The position numbers were made by a program, and so were the translations under genes. From positions 30,189,736 to 30,253,735 of the forward strand of contig CM042952.1 in assembly GCA_023678885.1 (NCBI GenBank): 64,000 nt of DNA, read 5' to 3'. Origin of the DNA: Pogostemon cablin (lineage: Eukaryota > Streptophyta > Magnoliopsida > Lamiales > Lamiaceae). The notes below the pieces were generated by a model, which saw only the letters and a program-made list of their open reading frames with translations, ran no database searches and was not told the DNA's origin. Positions 39,477 through 52,141 of this stretch are shown here, piece by piece (position 1 is the stretch's first letter; each line of letters opens with the position of its first letter).

Positions 39477-39716
39477 TTAGACAGAAGAAGTACTTAACTA
39501 CGATCCCTCAATCCATTTAATTTCAAATTTTCATTCATTTTTTGTGTAGATAATATTCGTAACTACATACAGAGTACCTTTATCTCATTACATTCTTCAA
39601 CATTTAACATTTTCTTATTATTTTACCACGTTACACTTTTCACTCTCCAAAATAAAATTTTGGAGGGTGAATTTATATGTATACCATAAAAATCAATACT
39701 ATTTTATAAATAGATA

Positions 39717-40000
39717 TTATTCCCTCCGTCCTGGAAAACTTTTTACGTTTACTGTTCTACGTTTAAGAAAAGTTGCACTTTTTGACCAACTTTATTGACT
39801 TTGGAGGGTATTGTAGTATTTTTAGGTAATAAAAAAGTATAAAGTAATAATATGTGTGTGAAAAATGAGTGGCAAATTTGAAATTAAAGTAACTTTTGAG
39901 GTTGTTGGATAAAATGATGTTTTCTTTTTTGGGTGTGAAAGGTTTTGTGGAACAAACAAATGAGGAAAGTGAGAAAAGTATTATGGGACGGAGGGCGTAT
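39717..40000. mobile_element. Stowaway-like MITE, same family as 7447-7730
   Basis: Inverted ends TCCCTCCGTCC and GGGACGGAGGGCG. The interior (reverse-complemented) matches 7447-7730, including TTGACTTTGGAGGGTATTGT-type and CACACCCAAAAAAG-type blocks. Confidence 0.75.
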
Positions 40001-41869
40001 AATATAAGAGGCAAAAGCTCATGCGCTCCCGGGGACACGCCGTGTCCCCAACCCCCTCTTTATTCTATTTAAATCTATGTAACGCTAGGGGTTATAAAAG
40101 GACAGGAAAAATTGCAAAAGGGCACGATGTCCCCGAAGGCACAAGAGCCTCACTCAATATAAACAAAACATGAGCATGTTTATTGATAAAGGGCATCACA
40201 AATTATAAAAATAGATTATAGAAGTGTATGCAACACTTTGGCGTCGTTGGCAGCATAGAAGCGTTTACCAAAATGTGGAGTTTTTATGTTAAGATATATA
40301 TATTTTTGTAAAAAGTAAATATTTTTTAATATAATGTGGAGGTGGCAGCTCTAAAATGAGAAAACAATAGATGGTGTTCCCCATAGTTTATAACTTTTGA
40401 AGAAATTGAGAAAGTAAAAAAGGGTAGTATTTAAAAATCAAAGGGGAGAGAAAGAGAGAGCATGAAAGCCCCACCACGATTGAAAGCGATGTTTATCGGC
40501 GAGATTTTAGGCGACGATATATTGAAAAGAGAATTGATACGCGACGCGTGTGGATAGAATCAACGTAGCTATCATGTCATGCCCAACATTTAACATTTTT
40601 CTATTTCTCCAACTCACAAACCCCTTCTTCCTTCCTCTGTCTTCAAATTTCAAACAACCTATTAATATTTAATTTCTTATCAATTTTGCTACTATTAATA
40701 TGCCGACTTTGGAACTATTATCATCTTTTCTCTACAAAATTTTAAGGGCACCCAGGGATAATCTGATCCTTAATCGAGGGTTGAGTAGAATTAAATATGG
40801 ATAAGGATTTAAGATATAATGTTTACTTTACAATTTAATTTTAAATATTTTTACAATATTACTCTTTTTTAAGTTAAAGATTAAAATATTAAAAATGAAG
40901 ACGTGAGAGACTTGCATTCTCTCTCTAAATGAGATGAGAGGTACAGCTTTTTCTTTGAAGTTTTTTTTGCATGAATTCAAACAAACTTCTATCATTCCTC
41001 TCAAAATTGGTAGCGGCATTGCCGCAATTAGCCAAAATTCTGCCATCGTCTGCAAGTCCTCCACCGTAACAAGACCGATCTCGTCATTTCTCTTGTCGAA
41101 GATGTCGTTTGCCGCAAGAAAAGAGTCTTCAGTTCTGATGGAGGGAAGAGGAGAATGAAGGTGTAATGGGTGAATAGAGGAAGAAGACGATGAAAGTGGT
41201 GGAGAAAGTGTCGTAGGCAAGAAGATAGAGAAATTAAAAATTTGTCGTAAGTTGTAAATCGCCGGCCCAGTGAAGAAGGTGAAGAGAGGAGGAAGAAGTC
41301 GCTAGCGATGAAAATGGTGAAGAGAGGAGGAAGAAAGTGAAGGGCAAAATGATAATTTCTGCGTATAAACCCTCGGGACACATTTTATCCGCCCAAATTT
41401 CAACGGACAGCGTAACCCTCACGAGCCCTTCCACCTCAGCATCTGACATCGGGCCGACAAAAGCTGGTGGATTATCCCTCGATTGCAACCTTCAAAGTGA
41501 ACAATCCTTAACTAGGGTTCACGACGTGATATCCCTTGTTAATCTGTAAAGTAATCGAACCCTAAAACATAAAAGATACTCTATTTTATAAGGGAGTTCC
41601 TATAATACAATCGCATAAATATATTACGGAGTACTACTTATAACGAGTGTAGTTGTTTAGGATGAATCAATGTCCACTCAATTGTCGTATAAAACAAAAA
41701 AAAAAAATAGATAAATTTGGAATGAATAGAGTATTAATAAATTTAGAACAAATATATAAATTTGGGACAAAAATTATTATTAACAGTATATTAAATTTTT
41801 TCGCTTTGTCCCATTTTCGCTATTTTATTTTTGCTAAAATCAAGATAGTTAAGAAAGGTATTTTAGGAT
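40001..41869. other. No supported gene; short GC-richer patch
   Basis: 41030-41550 is GC-richer with overlapping open frames on both strands but no recognisable domain, splice pattern or codon bias. A captured or decayed gene piece is possible. Nothing else was identified. Confidence 0.35.
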
Positions 41870-42872
41870 GGGTTAATTGCATTTAAATACATATCTTTTT
41901 CTTTTTTTCTCAATTTAATCACGAATTTTTTTTTATTGTCAAAAAAATACATGACTTCCTTATTTTTTATCAATTTAACCACGAACTTTCTCTTTATCAA
42001 TTAAATACATGATTTTTCTATATTTTTTCAATTTATTCACAAAATTTTCCTTATAATCTTTTATATTTTGCCATTTGTTCAAAATTCTTTTGTTAATGAA
42101 AAATCAATGCACATTAAATAATTTAAACATAATGCATGGATTACATTTTAAATAATAAATAAATTGTAAAAAAAATCATAAAAAATCATGTAATTTGTTT
42201 CAAATTTAATTGATTGTCTTTTTAAATAATTTGAGGTTCGATAATTTTTTTTAAAAAAATTAATACTTGAATAGATAATTAAATAAGAAAAAAATAAAAT
42301 ATTTATTATCTAAATATTATAAAATAAAATAAAAATAAAAAAATATAAAAAAACTCCACATAAAAAATGTTTGCAAGAAATATTAATTGATGTCACCTTT
42401 ATTTTTTAAAAAGTCAATATAAAATTCACTTCCTAATTATTATTAATAGAATTATATTATATCATTTATATTTAATATATGTATAAAATATAATTCTTAA
42501 TTAATATTAACCGGACTAAAAATATATCTAGTCGTTGTATAATTGGGTTGTCTTAGAAGTTTATTTTTCTATTAATTCTTAAAAAAATATTATTAGTAAG
42601 AATTTGTCAAAACTGTTTAATAGACCTTTTATTTATGAAAGAATTTTGATTAAAATACAAAATATTAAAATCATGTATATTTAATTAACTAAAAAAAAGA
42701 TAAATTTGTGATTTAATTGAAAAAATACAAAAAGATCGTATATTTAATTGATAAAGAGAAAGTTTGTGATTAAATTGAGAAAAAAATAGAAGGTCATTTA
42801 TTTTTTTGACAATAAAAAAAGTTCGTGATTAAATTGAAAAAAAAAAGTGGTGTATTTTAATTCAATTAACCC
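41870..42872. mobile_element. Mutator-like MITE with ~190-bp inverted ends
   Basis: The left end GGGTTAATTGCATTTAAATAC and the right end, reverse-complemented GGGTTAATTGAATTAAAATAC, start inverted repeats of nearly 190 bp made of degenerate 'CAATTTAATCACGAACTTT' units. Nine-base flanks TTTTAGGAT (41861-41869) and TTTTAGGAA (42873-42881) match at 8 of 9 positions, the target duplication size of Mutator-like elements. About 1 kb, non-coding. Confidence 0.75.
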
Positions 42873-42881
42873 TTTTAGGAA

Positions 42882-43966
42882 TGAGAGCATAAAAATAACT
42901 TCTTTTTTTTTTAAATAATTTTAAAAACAATGTTACAAAGTATGAAGTTCTATTTTTTATCCCCGTTTATTACTATAATTTTATATACTATACACATTTT
43001 GTTACTTGACCTCTGCATTTAGTAATTTTCAGATAAATTCTCCTTACATTTACCTAGATGATACCTTGAAACTCAAGTACATAAATAAATAAAAAAAAGA
43101 CTTGACAATTTTATATTGTACAAAAGTAACAGAACTAGAGATCAAAGGTGAAAATTATAGTATTTGATTGCTAAAATGACTGGATATAATAAATAAACAA
43201 CATGTGGATCCGTTTCGAACACAAATCTAACACACCTTGTTCAAACGACACATGACTCAAGAGCACTTCCATGTAAAAGCAAAGTTAATGGGAGTAGCAT
43301 TTATCGAATATCATACACGTGTAATAATCTTTACATCACTGAAAAAGATAGAAACCCAAAGATAATACCACTATAATCCATCTATTATCATATTATTACA
43401 CGTGTAACTTAACGATTTTTTGCAATTCAAGTTTTTAGACTTTTGATCGCAATCAGACAGCAAGTATCGATTTCCTATCATGCTGATAGAATCCACTATA
43501 CCATTTCTTACCTTAATCCACTATTAACCATAATTGGAAACAACTTTAGTAGAAAGTATGTGAATGGAAAGAGAAAAACAAAGAGTTGAGAGAGACACAC
43601 ACAGAAGAAAGAAAAAGGAATTAAGGGAGAAAGAATCGATCACAGTATAGTCTGATTTCAAGGCATTGGATCATATTAAAAACCAAATTGACTGTTTCAA
43701 GGCTACAGAAGAGTCTAGTGAGAGTATAGTAGATCATAGAATCAAGATAAGGTAATTGCAATCACTCTTTGCTCGAAACCTACTGCATATATAAACATTC
43801 CAAAATGAGGATGATGCAGCTGTTTCATATGTAAGAGCCATACAAGACAGCGCACATGAAACTATTGCACACAAATAGATGGAGAACTTATGTTAAAGCT
43901 GTGAAACCATGCCCTTGTTTTAGAAGTTACCCACTAAAGGAGGAACTAATAATGGAGTGGAAATGC
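42882..43966. other. Intergenic spacer and LSM7 3' flank
   Basis: AT-rich, no gene seen; the last few hundred bases probably include the LSM7 3' UTR on the minus strand. Confidence 0.4.
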
Positions 43967-46904
43967 CTATGCCCCATCAGGTTGAACGAATGGATTGGAG
44001 ATTTCATCTGTTCCATCTGTAGGCGACACAAGCATTACAGCAGTTCCTCGACAAACCTGACGCAAGTCACTGAATAGTCAGAAAGGAATACTAGAAAAAC
44101 ACAGTTCCTAAACACTCCCAAAAGGATTGTGGCATTGGCAGTTAATGATACATTATGATAGCAAGACCACGATTTAAAAAAAAAAAAAAAAAGAATTAGA
44201 AGAAAGCGACTATATTTACATGGAAATGGTCTCAATGGCCAATACATAAAGTGTATGTTGGGAAAAATGAGTATGCATGATTTCATACAAGTATAAACTT
44301 GAAAATCCTTATTGGGATAACCCATTAAGGACTTCTACATATACAAAAATAAAAAATAATATTTTAAATAGGGCAAGAAACTATATTGATTTCCACAATC
44401 AAACCCCATATGATCGCCACCCCTACCCAGTCAAAGCAGCTATATTTCCTACTATTCCCCATTCTTCTTCTATATTTGGAGTGAGGAGTGTGCCTATCTC
44501 GGCTTTAACAAGTGTATTTCAAACCTTTTAATTCATGAACTTGTCAATTTTTTTTTTATTTAATTCTCTTAAGAAAAAATTAGTGCCCCTATTATCAACA
44601 GCTGTGCCTTTAAGCCAGCACTTCCATTGTGTTTCAGTAATCAGTACATGTTTCTCCTTTTGTGCCTCAATATAAATCTTGAAACCTCTGAATCACAAAA
44701 AAACCTATAAATGTTTAAAATCTATTTACATACTGAAACCAAAGATCAACTTCATTGATGATTCTTCCATCTTCCAATACATTCTGATAATTTTCAACTG
44801 ATGTAAAAAATTACGACTGATTAAAAGGTATGCAAGGCCTACCACTTCTCAAATGAAATTGCAAATAAAATGACTATAATTATATATGTATATTCATAAT
44901 TTCATATAACTTACTATTAGACCAAGGCGACGGGTTTGATCAGTTGTCTTCAGTGGATCTTCTGGATCTGCAGGCAGTGAAATGAGTATATAATTATTAA
45001 CTGGTTTCTTATCCACAGCAACTTCAGAAAGACAAGAAAGGAGAAAAGAAGTAATGAACTTAAGATATCCTTCATGGAATAACAATAGGTAGCATGAGCA
45101 ATTGAGTATGAAGGAACACATTTATGTATTAATTAATGGAAAATACAATTCTTTAATTTGACCATTTGCTCTGAGCAATGCAGTTTGAAAATATCAGGGC
45201 AAGGCCAATACAAATACAAAAGGGAGAATACACTTGCGCGCACATATATAGCAAGCTGCACATTTGTAAAGACACATGTGCTTAAGAGTAATATATTACC
45301 AAAAAAAAAAACAAGGGAAGATCATTTGTTGGTAATCAATCAATGAATGTGAAAGGTAAACCAGACAGCTATCAACATGACAAACCAAAAATATATGGTC
45401 TATGGAGAATGGAGTCACAAGATACTGCTAGGTCTGAAAAGGAACTGGGGAAAATGCAGGTTGATACTCACAAGTTAATGGCATTGAATAGTGATTTTAA
45501 ACAATGATATTAAAATTATTAAGACGAACGTCAACTCAGTAGCACATACAGATCAGATGAAACACCATTAATCTCTGAGTATCTCTGCAAATAATAGATG
45601 GCTTACCTCTAAGAAATTCAATTGCTTCATCCAGAACAAGATTCAGGAGTTGGTCATACCCTTTTAATGTTCCAGTCACTGAAAGAAAGATCAGTTATCA
45701 AGAGGATGAAACCATATATTATGTTGCTTTAGCCATAAGGTCATACTGTAGGGCTTAAGGGCATTAGGGGGAAGATATTGAGTTGGTACACACAGAAATG
45801 TTGTCCAGGGCTTAAGTTTATTAGATTGATGCACTTAAATAGTGAACCAAAGGACGACCAACCAGAAAATTTAACAATCAAACAAAATTCAGGATATCAA
45901 CTTAGCCTATCAGCATTACAAATTCATGAAGAAACAGACTAAAGCCAAATGAGAATTGAGACAAAGATAACATCAACAAATAGACACAGAGCCACACATC
46001 TAACTGATTTCAGGAAAAAAAAAACTTATAGATATCTTCAGAAATTACAAATATATTACTCAACAAGCACAAACCCGATTTCCCATAACTCTAAAAACTT
46101 TTTTGGTTGCAAGAATGGTTTATCATCATTCAAAACAATAGGAGGGATTCGAGGGAAGATAAAAGCCACTGAATAATGCATAGAAATCGACCAGTGAATA
46201 CGAGATGTGGTGATATGCCCTCATCTCAGCAGTAAATATCATAAAAATAAATATGAAAATGGTACATCAATACAAGTGATAGCAACCATTCATTGTATGC
46301 CTGACAACATAGCAACCCAAAGATCTAAACAATATTTCATAGTCCTAATAATCTTCAAGAAATATTACACTGTCAATTTAAATCAAGAATATAATCTTAG
46401 AAACCATAATATTATACATATGTTGATCTCCTTGGTCCCAAGATCTTCAGGAAAAAAAGAGCAACGTCATTACAAGTGTATGGAAATAATTGAACTCAGT
46501 CCTCAAAAATAATGAAAATCTGTATTTATCATAGGATTGTACTCTCTCCATATTAATAGATAATTGAAGGTAAATCAACAGGCCATAAATTAGGTTAATA
46601 AATGTATTTTCATTGTGCAGCTTCGATCGAACTGGTAAGCAGAAAAACACTTTTAGATTAATAATTCTCACACCCCAGCTAACAACTGAAAGATAAAGGC
46701 ACCCAAACAATAAATAGAACTTAGAAACGCAGACCTTGTCTTCCACCAGTCAGTTTGACTTGGACACCCTTGTCGACGAATTTCGCTAAATCCAACACTG
46801 TTTCCTTTCTACCCGACTGAAACAAGAACAAAATAATTACATACAAAGAATTTGATACATCTAAAACCCATAAATTATCGAAATAGCGTACAAGAACGAA
46901 CCAT
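43967..46904 (-). CDS. LSM7: U6 snRNA-associated Sm-like protein LSM7
   Basis: Exons on the minus strand: 46902-46904 (ATG alone), 46735-46816, 45607-45678, 44915-44967 and 43967-44056. They join in frame to 99 residues, the same length as Arabidopsis LSM7. The Sm fold is complete: SGRKETVLDLAKFVDKGVQV, the Sm1 GYDQLLNLVLDEA and Sm2 LIVCRGTAVMLVSP. LSM7 is a ring subunit of LSM1-7 (cytoplasmic mRNA decay) and LSM2-8 (nuclear U6 snRNA). The start is inferred: exon 2 opens with the second codon after a clean acceptor, and the nearest suitable ATG is followed by GTTCGT, a weak donor. A non-coding leader exon may end at the GTAAGATC near 47057. The gene faces away from the eL31 gene across about 550 bp. 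Confidence 0.93.
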
Positions 46905-47109
46905 TTTACTTCAACTAACAGCAGAGAAACTAAAAGATTGGTAACTGCGTTCTGCGAAAAGATTTTACGCCTACGAAAGATCAGAACAAAAAGGTAAAAT
47001 AAATCGAAATGATTTATGCATAGTTACAAGAAATCGAAGACAGGTAGGTGATCTTACAGTTGTCAAATTGGGGAAGAAGCGAATTGTGCCCTAGTTCTTA
47101 TGTTCCGCT

Positions 47110-47668
47110 GCGTCTTCCCGCCTTTTAGTTTACTTCCTTTTTCGCTGATAAATTTTAGGGGGCCAAAAATATTAAAAAGGAGTAATTATTATCAGAATTA
47201 ATTTTAAAAAATTGAAGGTAGAAAATTATCTCGGCCCATAAAGAGTAAAATTGGGCCAAAGCCCATAAAACAGAGGGTATCCTAACACCACAGATGGCCT
47301 AGATTTTAAAATTATTATTATTAATTATATATAAAAAAACTTATTAAATAATATTAATAAAGAAAATTTTAATATAAAGTTTCCTGAAATATTTATTTGT
47401 TAGTCTACTCCTTATTTTAGTCAATTGAATTTTTTTAGGAAAAATGTAGTCCATTACCCAATTGAAATTTATGGAAGCACAATTTCAATTTATTACATGA
47501 TGATGATGGTATAATTGTTTCATAATTTCTTTCGCCCACTAAAGTAAAGTTGGGCCAAGGCCCATAAATCGAGGGTTTGCTGAGAAGATTATATAAACCT
47601 CGCCGCGAACCCTAACACGTCTCTCTGTCACAAGTCCACCGAGAAGCTTTGCATCCTTTACAGCGAAA
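47110..47668. promoter_or_regulatory. Bidirectional LSM7/eL31 promoter with repeated GGCCCA module
   Basis: Two copies of a ~45-bp module containing TTGGGCCAA(A/G)GCCCATAAA followed by GAGGGT lie at about 47232-47280 and 47533-47577. The copy nearest eL31 is followed by TATATAAA and CGAACCCTAAC, a telo-box-like motif common at plant ribosomal-protein starts. Confidence 0.6.
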
Positions 47669-49244
47669 ATGGTGGAAAAGGGTGCGGCCAGGAAGGAGGA
47701 GGTTGTTACCAGAGAGTACACCATCAATCTTCACAAACGCCTCCATGGATGGTAACAGTCTCTCATGATTTTGTCTCTTAAATGCTAGTTTTCTAGAACA
47801 GTTTTGAGGTTCTCCTCTTCATTTTTTTAAAAAAAATCTAATAGCCCTTTGACTGCTTCATTTTGTCATTACTCGATCTCCTTTTATTTGGAATATGCAT
47901 GGCTTATGTTGATTTACTGATCTAGTTTTCGAAACTGTACTTTGTAGATGGATGATTTGCTTGCTAGATAATTGTTATTCGTTTTTACCTTGAAATAGTT
48001 TGCTATTAGAGCATAAACGATTTTGCAGAATGCTGTGACAGGGATTAAAACTAAACTTTCCCAATTGTACATGAAACTAACATAAAGCTAAGAATCAATT
48101 AGCACTCTAATTAGTCTGAGTTTTATGTGTTAATATCTTTACCATGGCGTTCTGTTGTATTATTCTATAGGATTTCCAACATTTACTTTGTAGGTTTGTT
48201 TCTTTCTATAATTAACGTTACAGTTTGTGGTTACCTTACACTTAATTTTGTCCTGTTCATTCTATTAGCGGATTCGAATTCACTTGATAGAATTGAACAC
48301 ATTTCTGGGCAAGTTGCTGAAAGTACACAGCATATAGTGGGTTTTCAGAGTTTTAATTATTTGACTTTCCCTTCTAATTTAATCACCCTATTAATCAACA
48401 TCCATGTTTGAGATATCAAATGAAATCTGAGTAGTTCTCCTGTGAAACTATGTAAAAAAAATTTAAAAATAATTTCGCACAGTTCAGTCTCTTTATCCAA
48501 TTTATTGAAATGTAAATCCGATGCCTCATTTTTTTTACCTTATGTACTCCTTTAGTACTTACTAACTTGCCAAATTGAAAAGCCTTGCTAGAAAATAAGT
48601 TTATGATTATGACAATAGGAATATTTAAATATATCTTGTATGTATCTCATTGGTGGCCTTATTTCTGTCATCCCAAATTAAAAACAATACCCAGCAGAAG
48701 CCTAAGATCATAGAGCAATCTTCCTTTGTTTAACTTTCCATGGCTGCATTGTATGATATTATGTTTCTTGTGGCTGCATTTGCTTTAAAGATTATTTGCA
48801 CAAAAAATTGTAATTTGATTTCTTTACTAGGATGCAGTCAGAGATATGAGGTTCCTAATTTTTATAGTTTTCCAATAACATTGATTGAAGATATTATTGA
48901 ATGAGTGAAAAATATCTTATAGAATTAATAAGGCTTATCATGATATATATGGATCTGTTTGCAGTACCTTCAAGAAGAAGGCACCAAACGCTATCAAGGA
49001 AATAAGAAAATTTGCCAAGAAGGCCATGGGAACCAATGATGTCAGAGTCGATGTGAAGCTGAATAAGCACATTTGGAGCCGTGGTATCCGAAGTGTACCG
49101 AGAAGAATCCGTGTTCGCATAGCGCGCAAGAGAAACGACGACGAAGATGCCAAGGAGGAACTCTACTCTTTGGTAACTGTGGCTGAGATCCCTGAGGGAG
49201 GGTTGAAGGGATTGGGAACCCAAATCATTGATGAGGAAGAGTAA
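47669..49244 (+). CDS. RPL31: 60S ribosomal protein L31 (eL31)
   Basis: Exons 47669-47751 and 48965-49244 join within a Cys codon to 120 residues, the usual plant length. The N-terminus MVEKGAARKEEVVTREYTIN and the segments FKKKAPNAIKEIRKFA, DVRVDVKLNK and IRSVPRRIRVRIARKRNDDE are those of eukaryotic L31e, which lies near the nascent peptide exit of the large subunit. The single intron (1.2 kb) is GT-AG. The promoter shows site II and telo-box-like motifs, as in other plant ribosomal protein genes. Confidence 0.96.
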
Positions 49245-50157
49245 ACTCATCTGTTTTAGGTACTTTTTAACTTCAGTTTTGCTTTTCCTTTCGAGCCCTT
49301 TTTTTCGTTTAGTGAAATCAAACATCCTGGATTATTGTATCTTGAATACATTGGATTTCTCAGAACATGTCCTTTTGTGGTCTTCGTAGTTCTTACATAT
49401 ATGTGCTTGTTAGAGGTTTGTTATTTTCTTCGATGAATTCGAATTATGTTTTAATGATTGTACTAAACTATCAAAGCCAATGCTATTACTTTTCATTTAT
49501 GTGATACTAAGGCAACAGTAAAATATGTTTTAAAGTGTTGGAAGGCTAAATCAAGCCGTTAAGTAGTTGTAATAAAGGCAATATGCCCATTATGAAAATT
49601 ATTAAAGAGAAATTCTTAATTTTTTTTGTTATCTATCTCATTTACGTTCATAATAATCAGAATAAATGTTTCATATTACCACAGCTTTATATGAGTACAT
49701 AAACCTTTTTCCAAATAAAATACTATGTCTACTTGTTTATCAGATTTTAAAAAATAAACATAACTTGAGAGATGACAATAGCCTTTGTCATCTACAAATT
49801 AATTTGGCTCAAGTAAATAGGCCTTCCTATTTTTCATTTTTAGAAGATAAATCGATGGTATAAGCTTAGCTTACTAAAAAGAAAAGTGTCAAATGGTAAT
49901 GTAACATACATAGGCCTAACAGAAAACAAACTCTTATAGAAGTTTAGTTGATGAATGATTTAATGACATCGTAAAAGAACCAAATCAAGGGTTTGTCCTT
50001 TAATAATAATAACAATTGGAGCTTGATATATGAGAAATACAACGTGAAACGAGACTCATAAATTTTAGGAATCAGATTCTCTCCAATTAATGGATAAAAT
50101 TCCACACACACACACACAACTGACAATGTTGCAATATCATTTTGACATGACTAAAAT
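49245..50157. other. eL31 3' UTR and AT-rich spacer
   Basis: No gene recognised; a (CA)n run lies near 50104-50119. Confidence 0.45.
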
Positions 50158-50944
50158 TCAAATACCTTCCGAGTAAATCAACAACGTTTCAATGGGGTTC
50201 CCACACAAGCAGTCATTGTTGGCAAATGACGACTCTCCCAAATGATCGAACAGTGCTCCTTCCGGAATGGGCCCACACTGCTCTCTTCAATGATCTTGGG
50301 ATCGAACCACTTAAATTATTGTACAACACATCAAGTGTCGTAAAATAATTTTTTGGCCCAAAAACTTCGGGTATCTAGCCCTCTAATAAATTTCTGCTCA
50401 AATTAAGAATGCTTATCGAACTTCTATTGCGAACTAAAATACTAGGTATCCCACATGTAAGCCGATTGCCATCCAGATTTAGGGTTGACAGAACCGGCAT
50501 CAACCCGAGCTGAGCCGGGATTAAACCGGTCAACCGGTTCATTGATAAATCCAAGTCTGCCAGCTTGTTTATCTTGGCCATCGAACTCGAGATAGAACCG
50601 GTGAGCCGGTTCCGGCTCAGTAAAGCTCGGCTCATCAGGGACAACTTCCCGATGCTCGGCGGAATTTCTCCGACGAGATTGTTGTTGCTGAGGTCTAAAT
50701 GCATTAAGCTCTTGAGTTTAACAATGGAGGTCGGAATCGAACCAGAGATTTCGTTATCCGCCAGGTTCAACACGTCCAGTCGTCTCAACTTGCCGATATC
50801 CGATGGAATCGGACCGGATATGTTGTTCCCGACGAGGTCGAGCACTCTTAAATGCCGGAGTGAGGTGACGCACGGCGGTATTTCGCCGGAGATGGCTTTC
50901 CAGTCGGCGACGACGAGGGTGGTAAGGCCGTCGAGGTGGCAGAG

Positions 50945-51948
50945 CAGAGGCGGATCTAGTAGAGGGGGTACAGCTGTACCCCCAAATTAAAATTTATACT
51001 TATAGATATAGGATTTAGTAACAATCATGTGCTTGTAGCTTGGTGGTTAGATCATGTAATCAAGCCCTTTAGGTCAAGGGCTCGAATCCTGATATCAGTG
51101 TCCTGCCTTCTCCTTTTATTAAAAGACCCATTTAGGGCTCCATCCATTCTCATTTTTTTTTATTAAAGGCCCATTTAGGCTCCATCATCCTTATTTTTTT
51201 AATTAAAGTCTCATTATTGTTTTGGGGTTCAAATCCTAAAAATTGGTTTTTATCTTTTTATTCTTTTCCTTTTTGTATTCATATAATTTAATTTATATTT
51301 TAATCCTTTTTTTTTATTTATATGTATATTATTTATCTATAATTTTTTTAGTTATTCTATTTATGTATCACACATTTTTTTCACTAAATGTTAATACTGC
51401 ACTTTTTCTTTTTTCTTTTATTTTTGTCATTTTAAACCTTGGGATATCAACATTATTTATTTACATTTTTTTGCGTTTTGATTCATTTATTGTACAATTG
51501 TAAATATTAAATAAATAATATTTTTTTCTCATTTTTTTATTAAAGGCCCATTTAGGCTCCATCATCCTTATTTTTTTAATTAAAGTCTCATTGTTTTGGG
51601 GTTCAAATACTAAAAATTTGTTTTTATCTTTTTATTCTTTTCCTTTTTGTATTCATATAATTTAATTTATATTTTAATCCTTTTTTATTTATATGTATAT
51701 TATTTATCTGTAATTTTTTTAGTTATTCTATTTATGTATCACACATTTTTTTCACTAAATTTTAATATTGCACTTTATCTTTTTCCTTTTATTTTTGTCA
51801 TTTTAAACCTTGGGATATCAACATTATTTATTTACATTTTTTTGCGTTTTGATTCATTTATTGTACAATTTTAAATATTAAATAAATAATATTTTTATAA
51901 TTACACGTCGTACCCCCAAATTTTTTTCCTGAATCCGCCCCTGCCCAT
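50945..51948. mobile_element. Terminal-repeat DNA element with internal 377-bp tandem repeat
   Basis: The left end CAGAGGCGGATCTAG and the reverse-complemented right end ATGGGCAGGGGCGGATTCAG are imperfect inverted repeats offset by five bases, each followed by a GGGGGTAC block. GTGGCAGAG flanks it on both sides (50936-50944, 51949-51957), an 8-9 bp target duplication of LRR gene sequence. Inside, about 51148-51524 and 51525-51901 are a near-identical tandem repeat (period 377 bp). The overlapping open frames there (51243-51503, 51647-51874) are AT-rich copies of each other and not genes. Confidence 0.75.
51036..51089 (+). other. tRNA-like Pol III A/B boxes inside the element
   Basis: TAGCTTGGTGG (A-box-like) at 51036-51046 and GGCTCGAATCC (B-box-like; one change from GGTTCGAATCC) at 51079-51089 are spaced as in tRNA-derived sequences. 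No complete tRNA cloverleaf is apparent. Confidence 0.4.
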
Positions 51949-51965
51949 GTGGCAGAGAGAGGGGG

Positions 51966-52141
51966 TGAGATAATGTGAGATTTCGTATATTGATCACACC
52001 ATAATTGGTGATTGAGTAAACTTACATATAAATAGGTGTACAACAACAATCTCTAATAATCAGGGAAGAGATTACAACCAAATCAAGAATATATACAAAA
52101 TATATGAACGTAAAACTATCTATGAAAAATATTCTTTATCA
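51966..52141 (-). repeat. Copia 3' LTR (176 bp)
   Basis: Differs from the other LTR at three positions (about 1.7%), so the insertion is fairly recent. Confidence 0.93.

Noticed and set aside
40828..41488. Overlapping minus-strand frames in a GC-richer patch
   Set aside because: No domain, splice sites or consistent frame; could not be supported as a gene.
51028..51097. A tRNA gene
   Set aside because: A and B boxes are present but no full cloverleaf can be drawn, and it lies inside a transposable element.
51243..51874. Two similar hydrophobic open frames (86 and 75 codons)
   Set aside because: They are the same stretch of a 377-bp tandem repeat inside a transposon; hydrophobicity follows from T-rich DNA.
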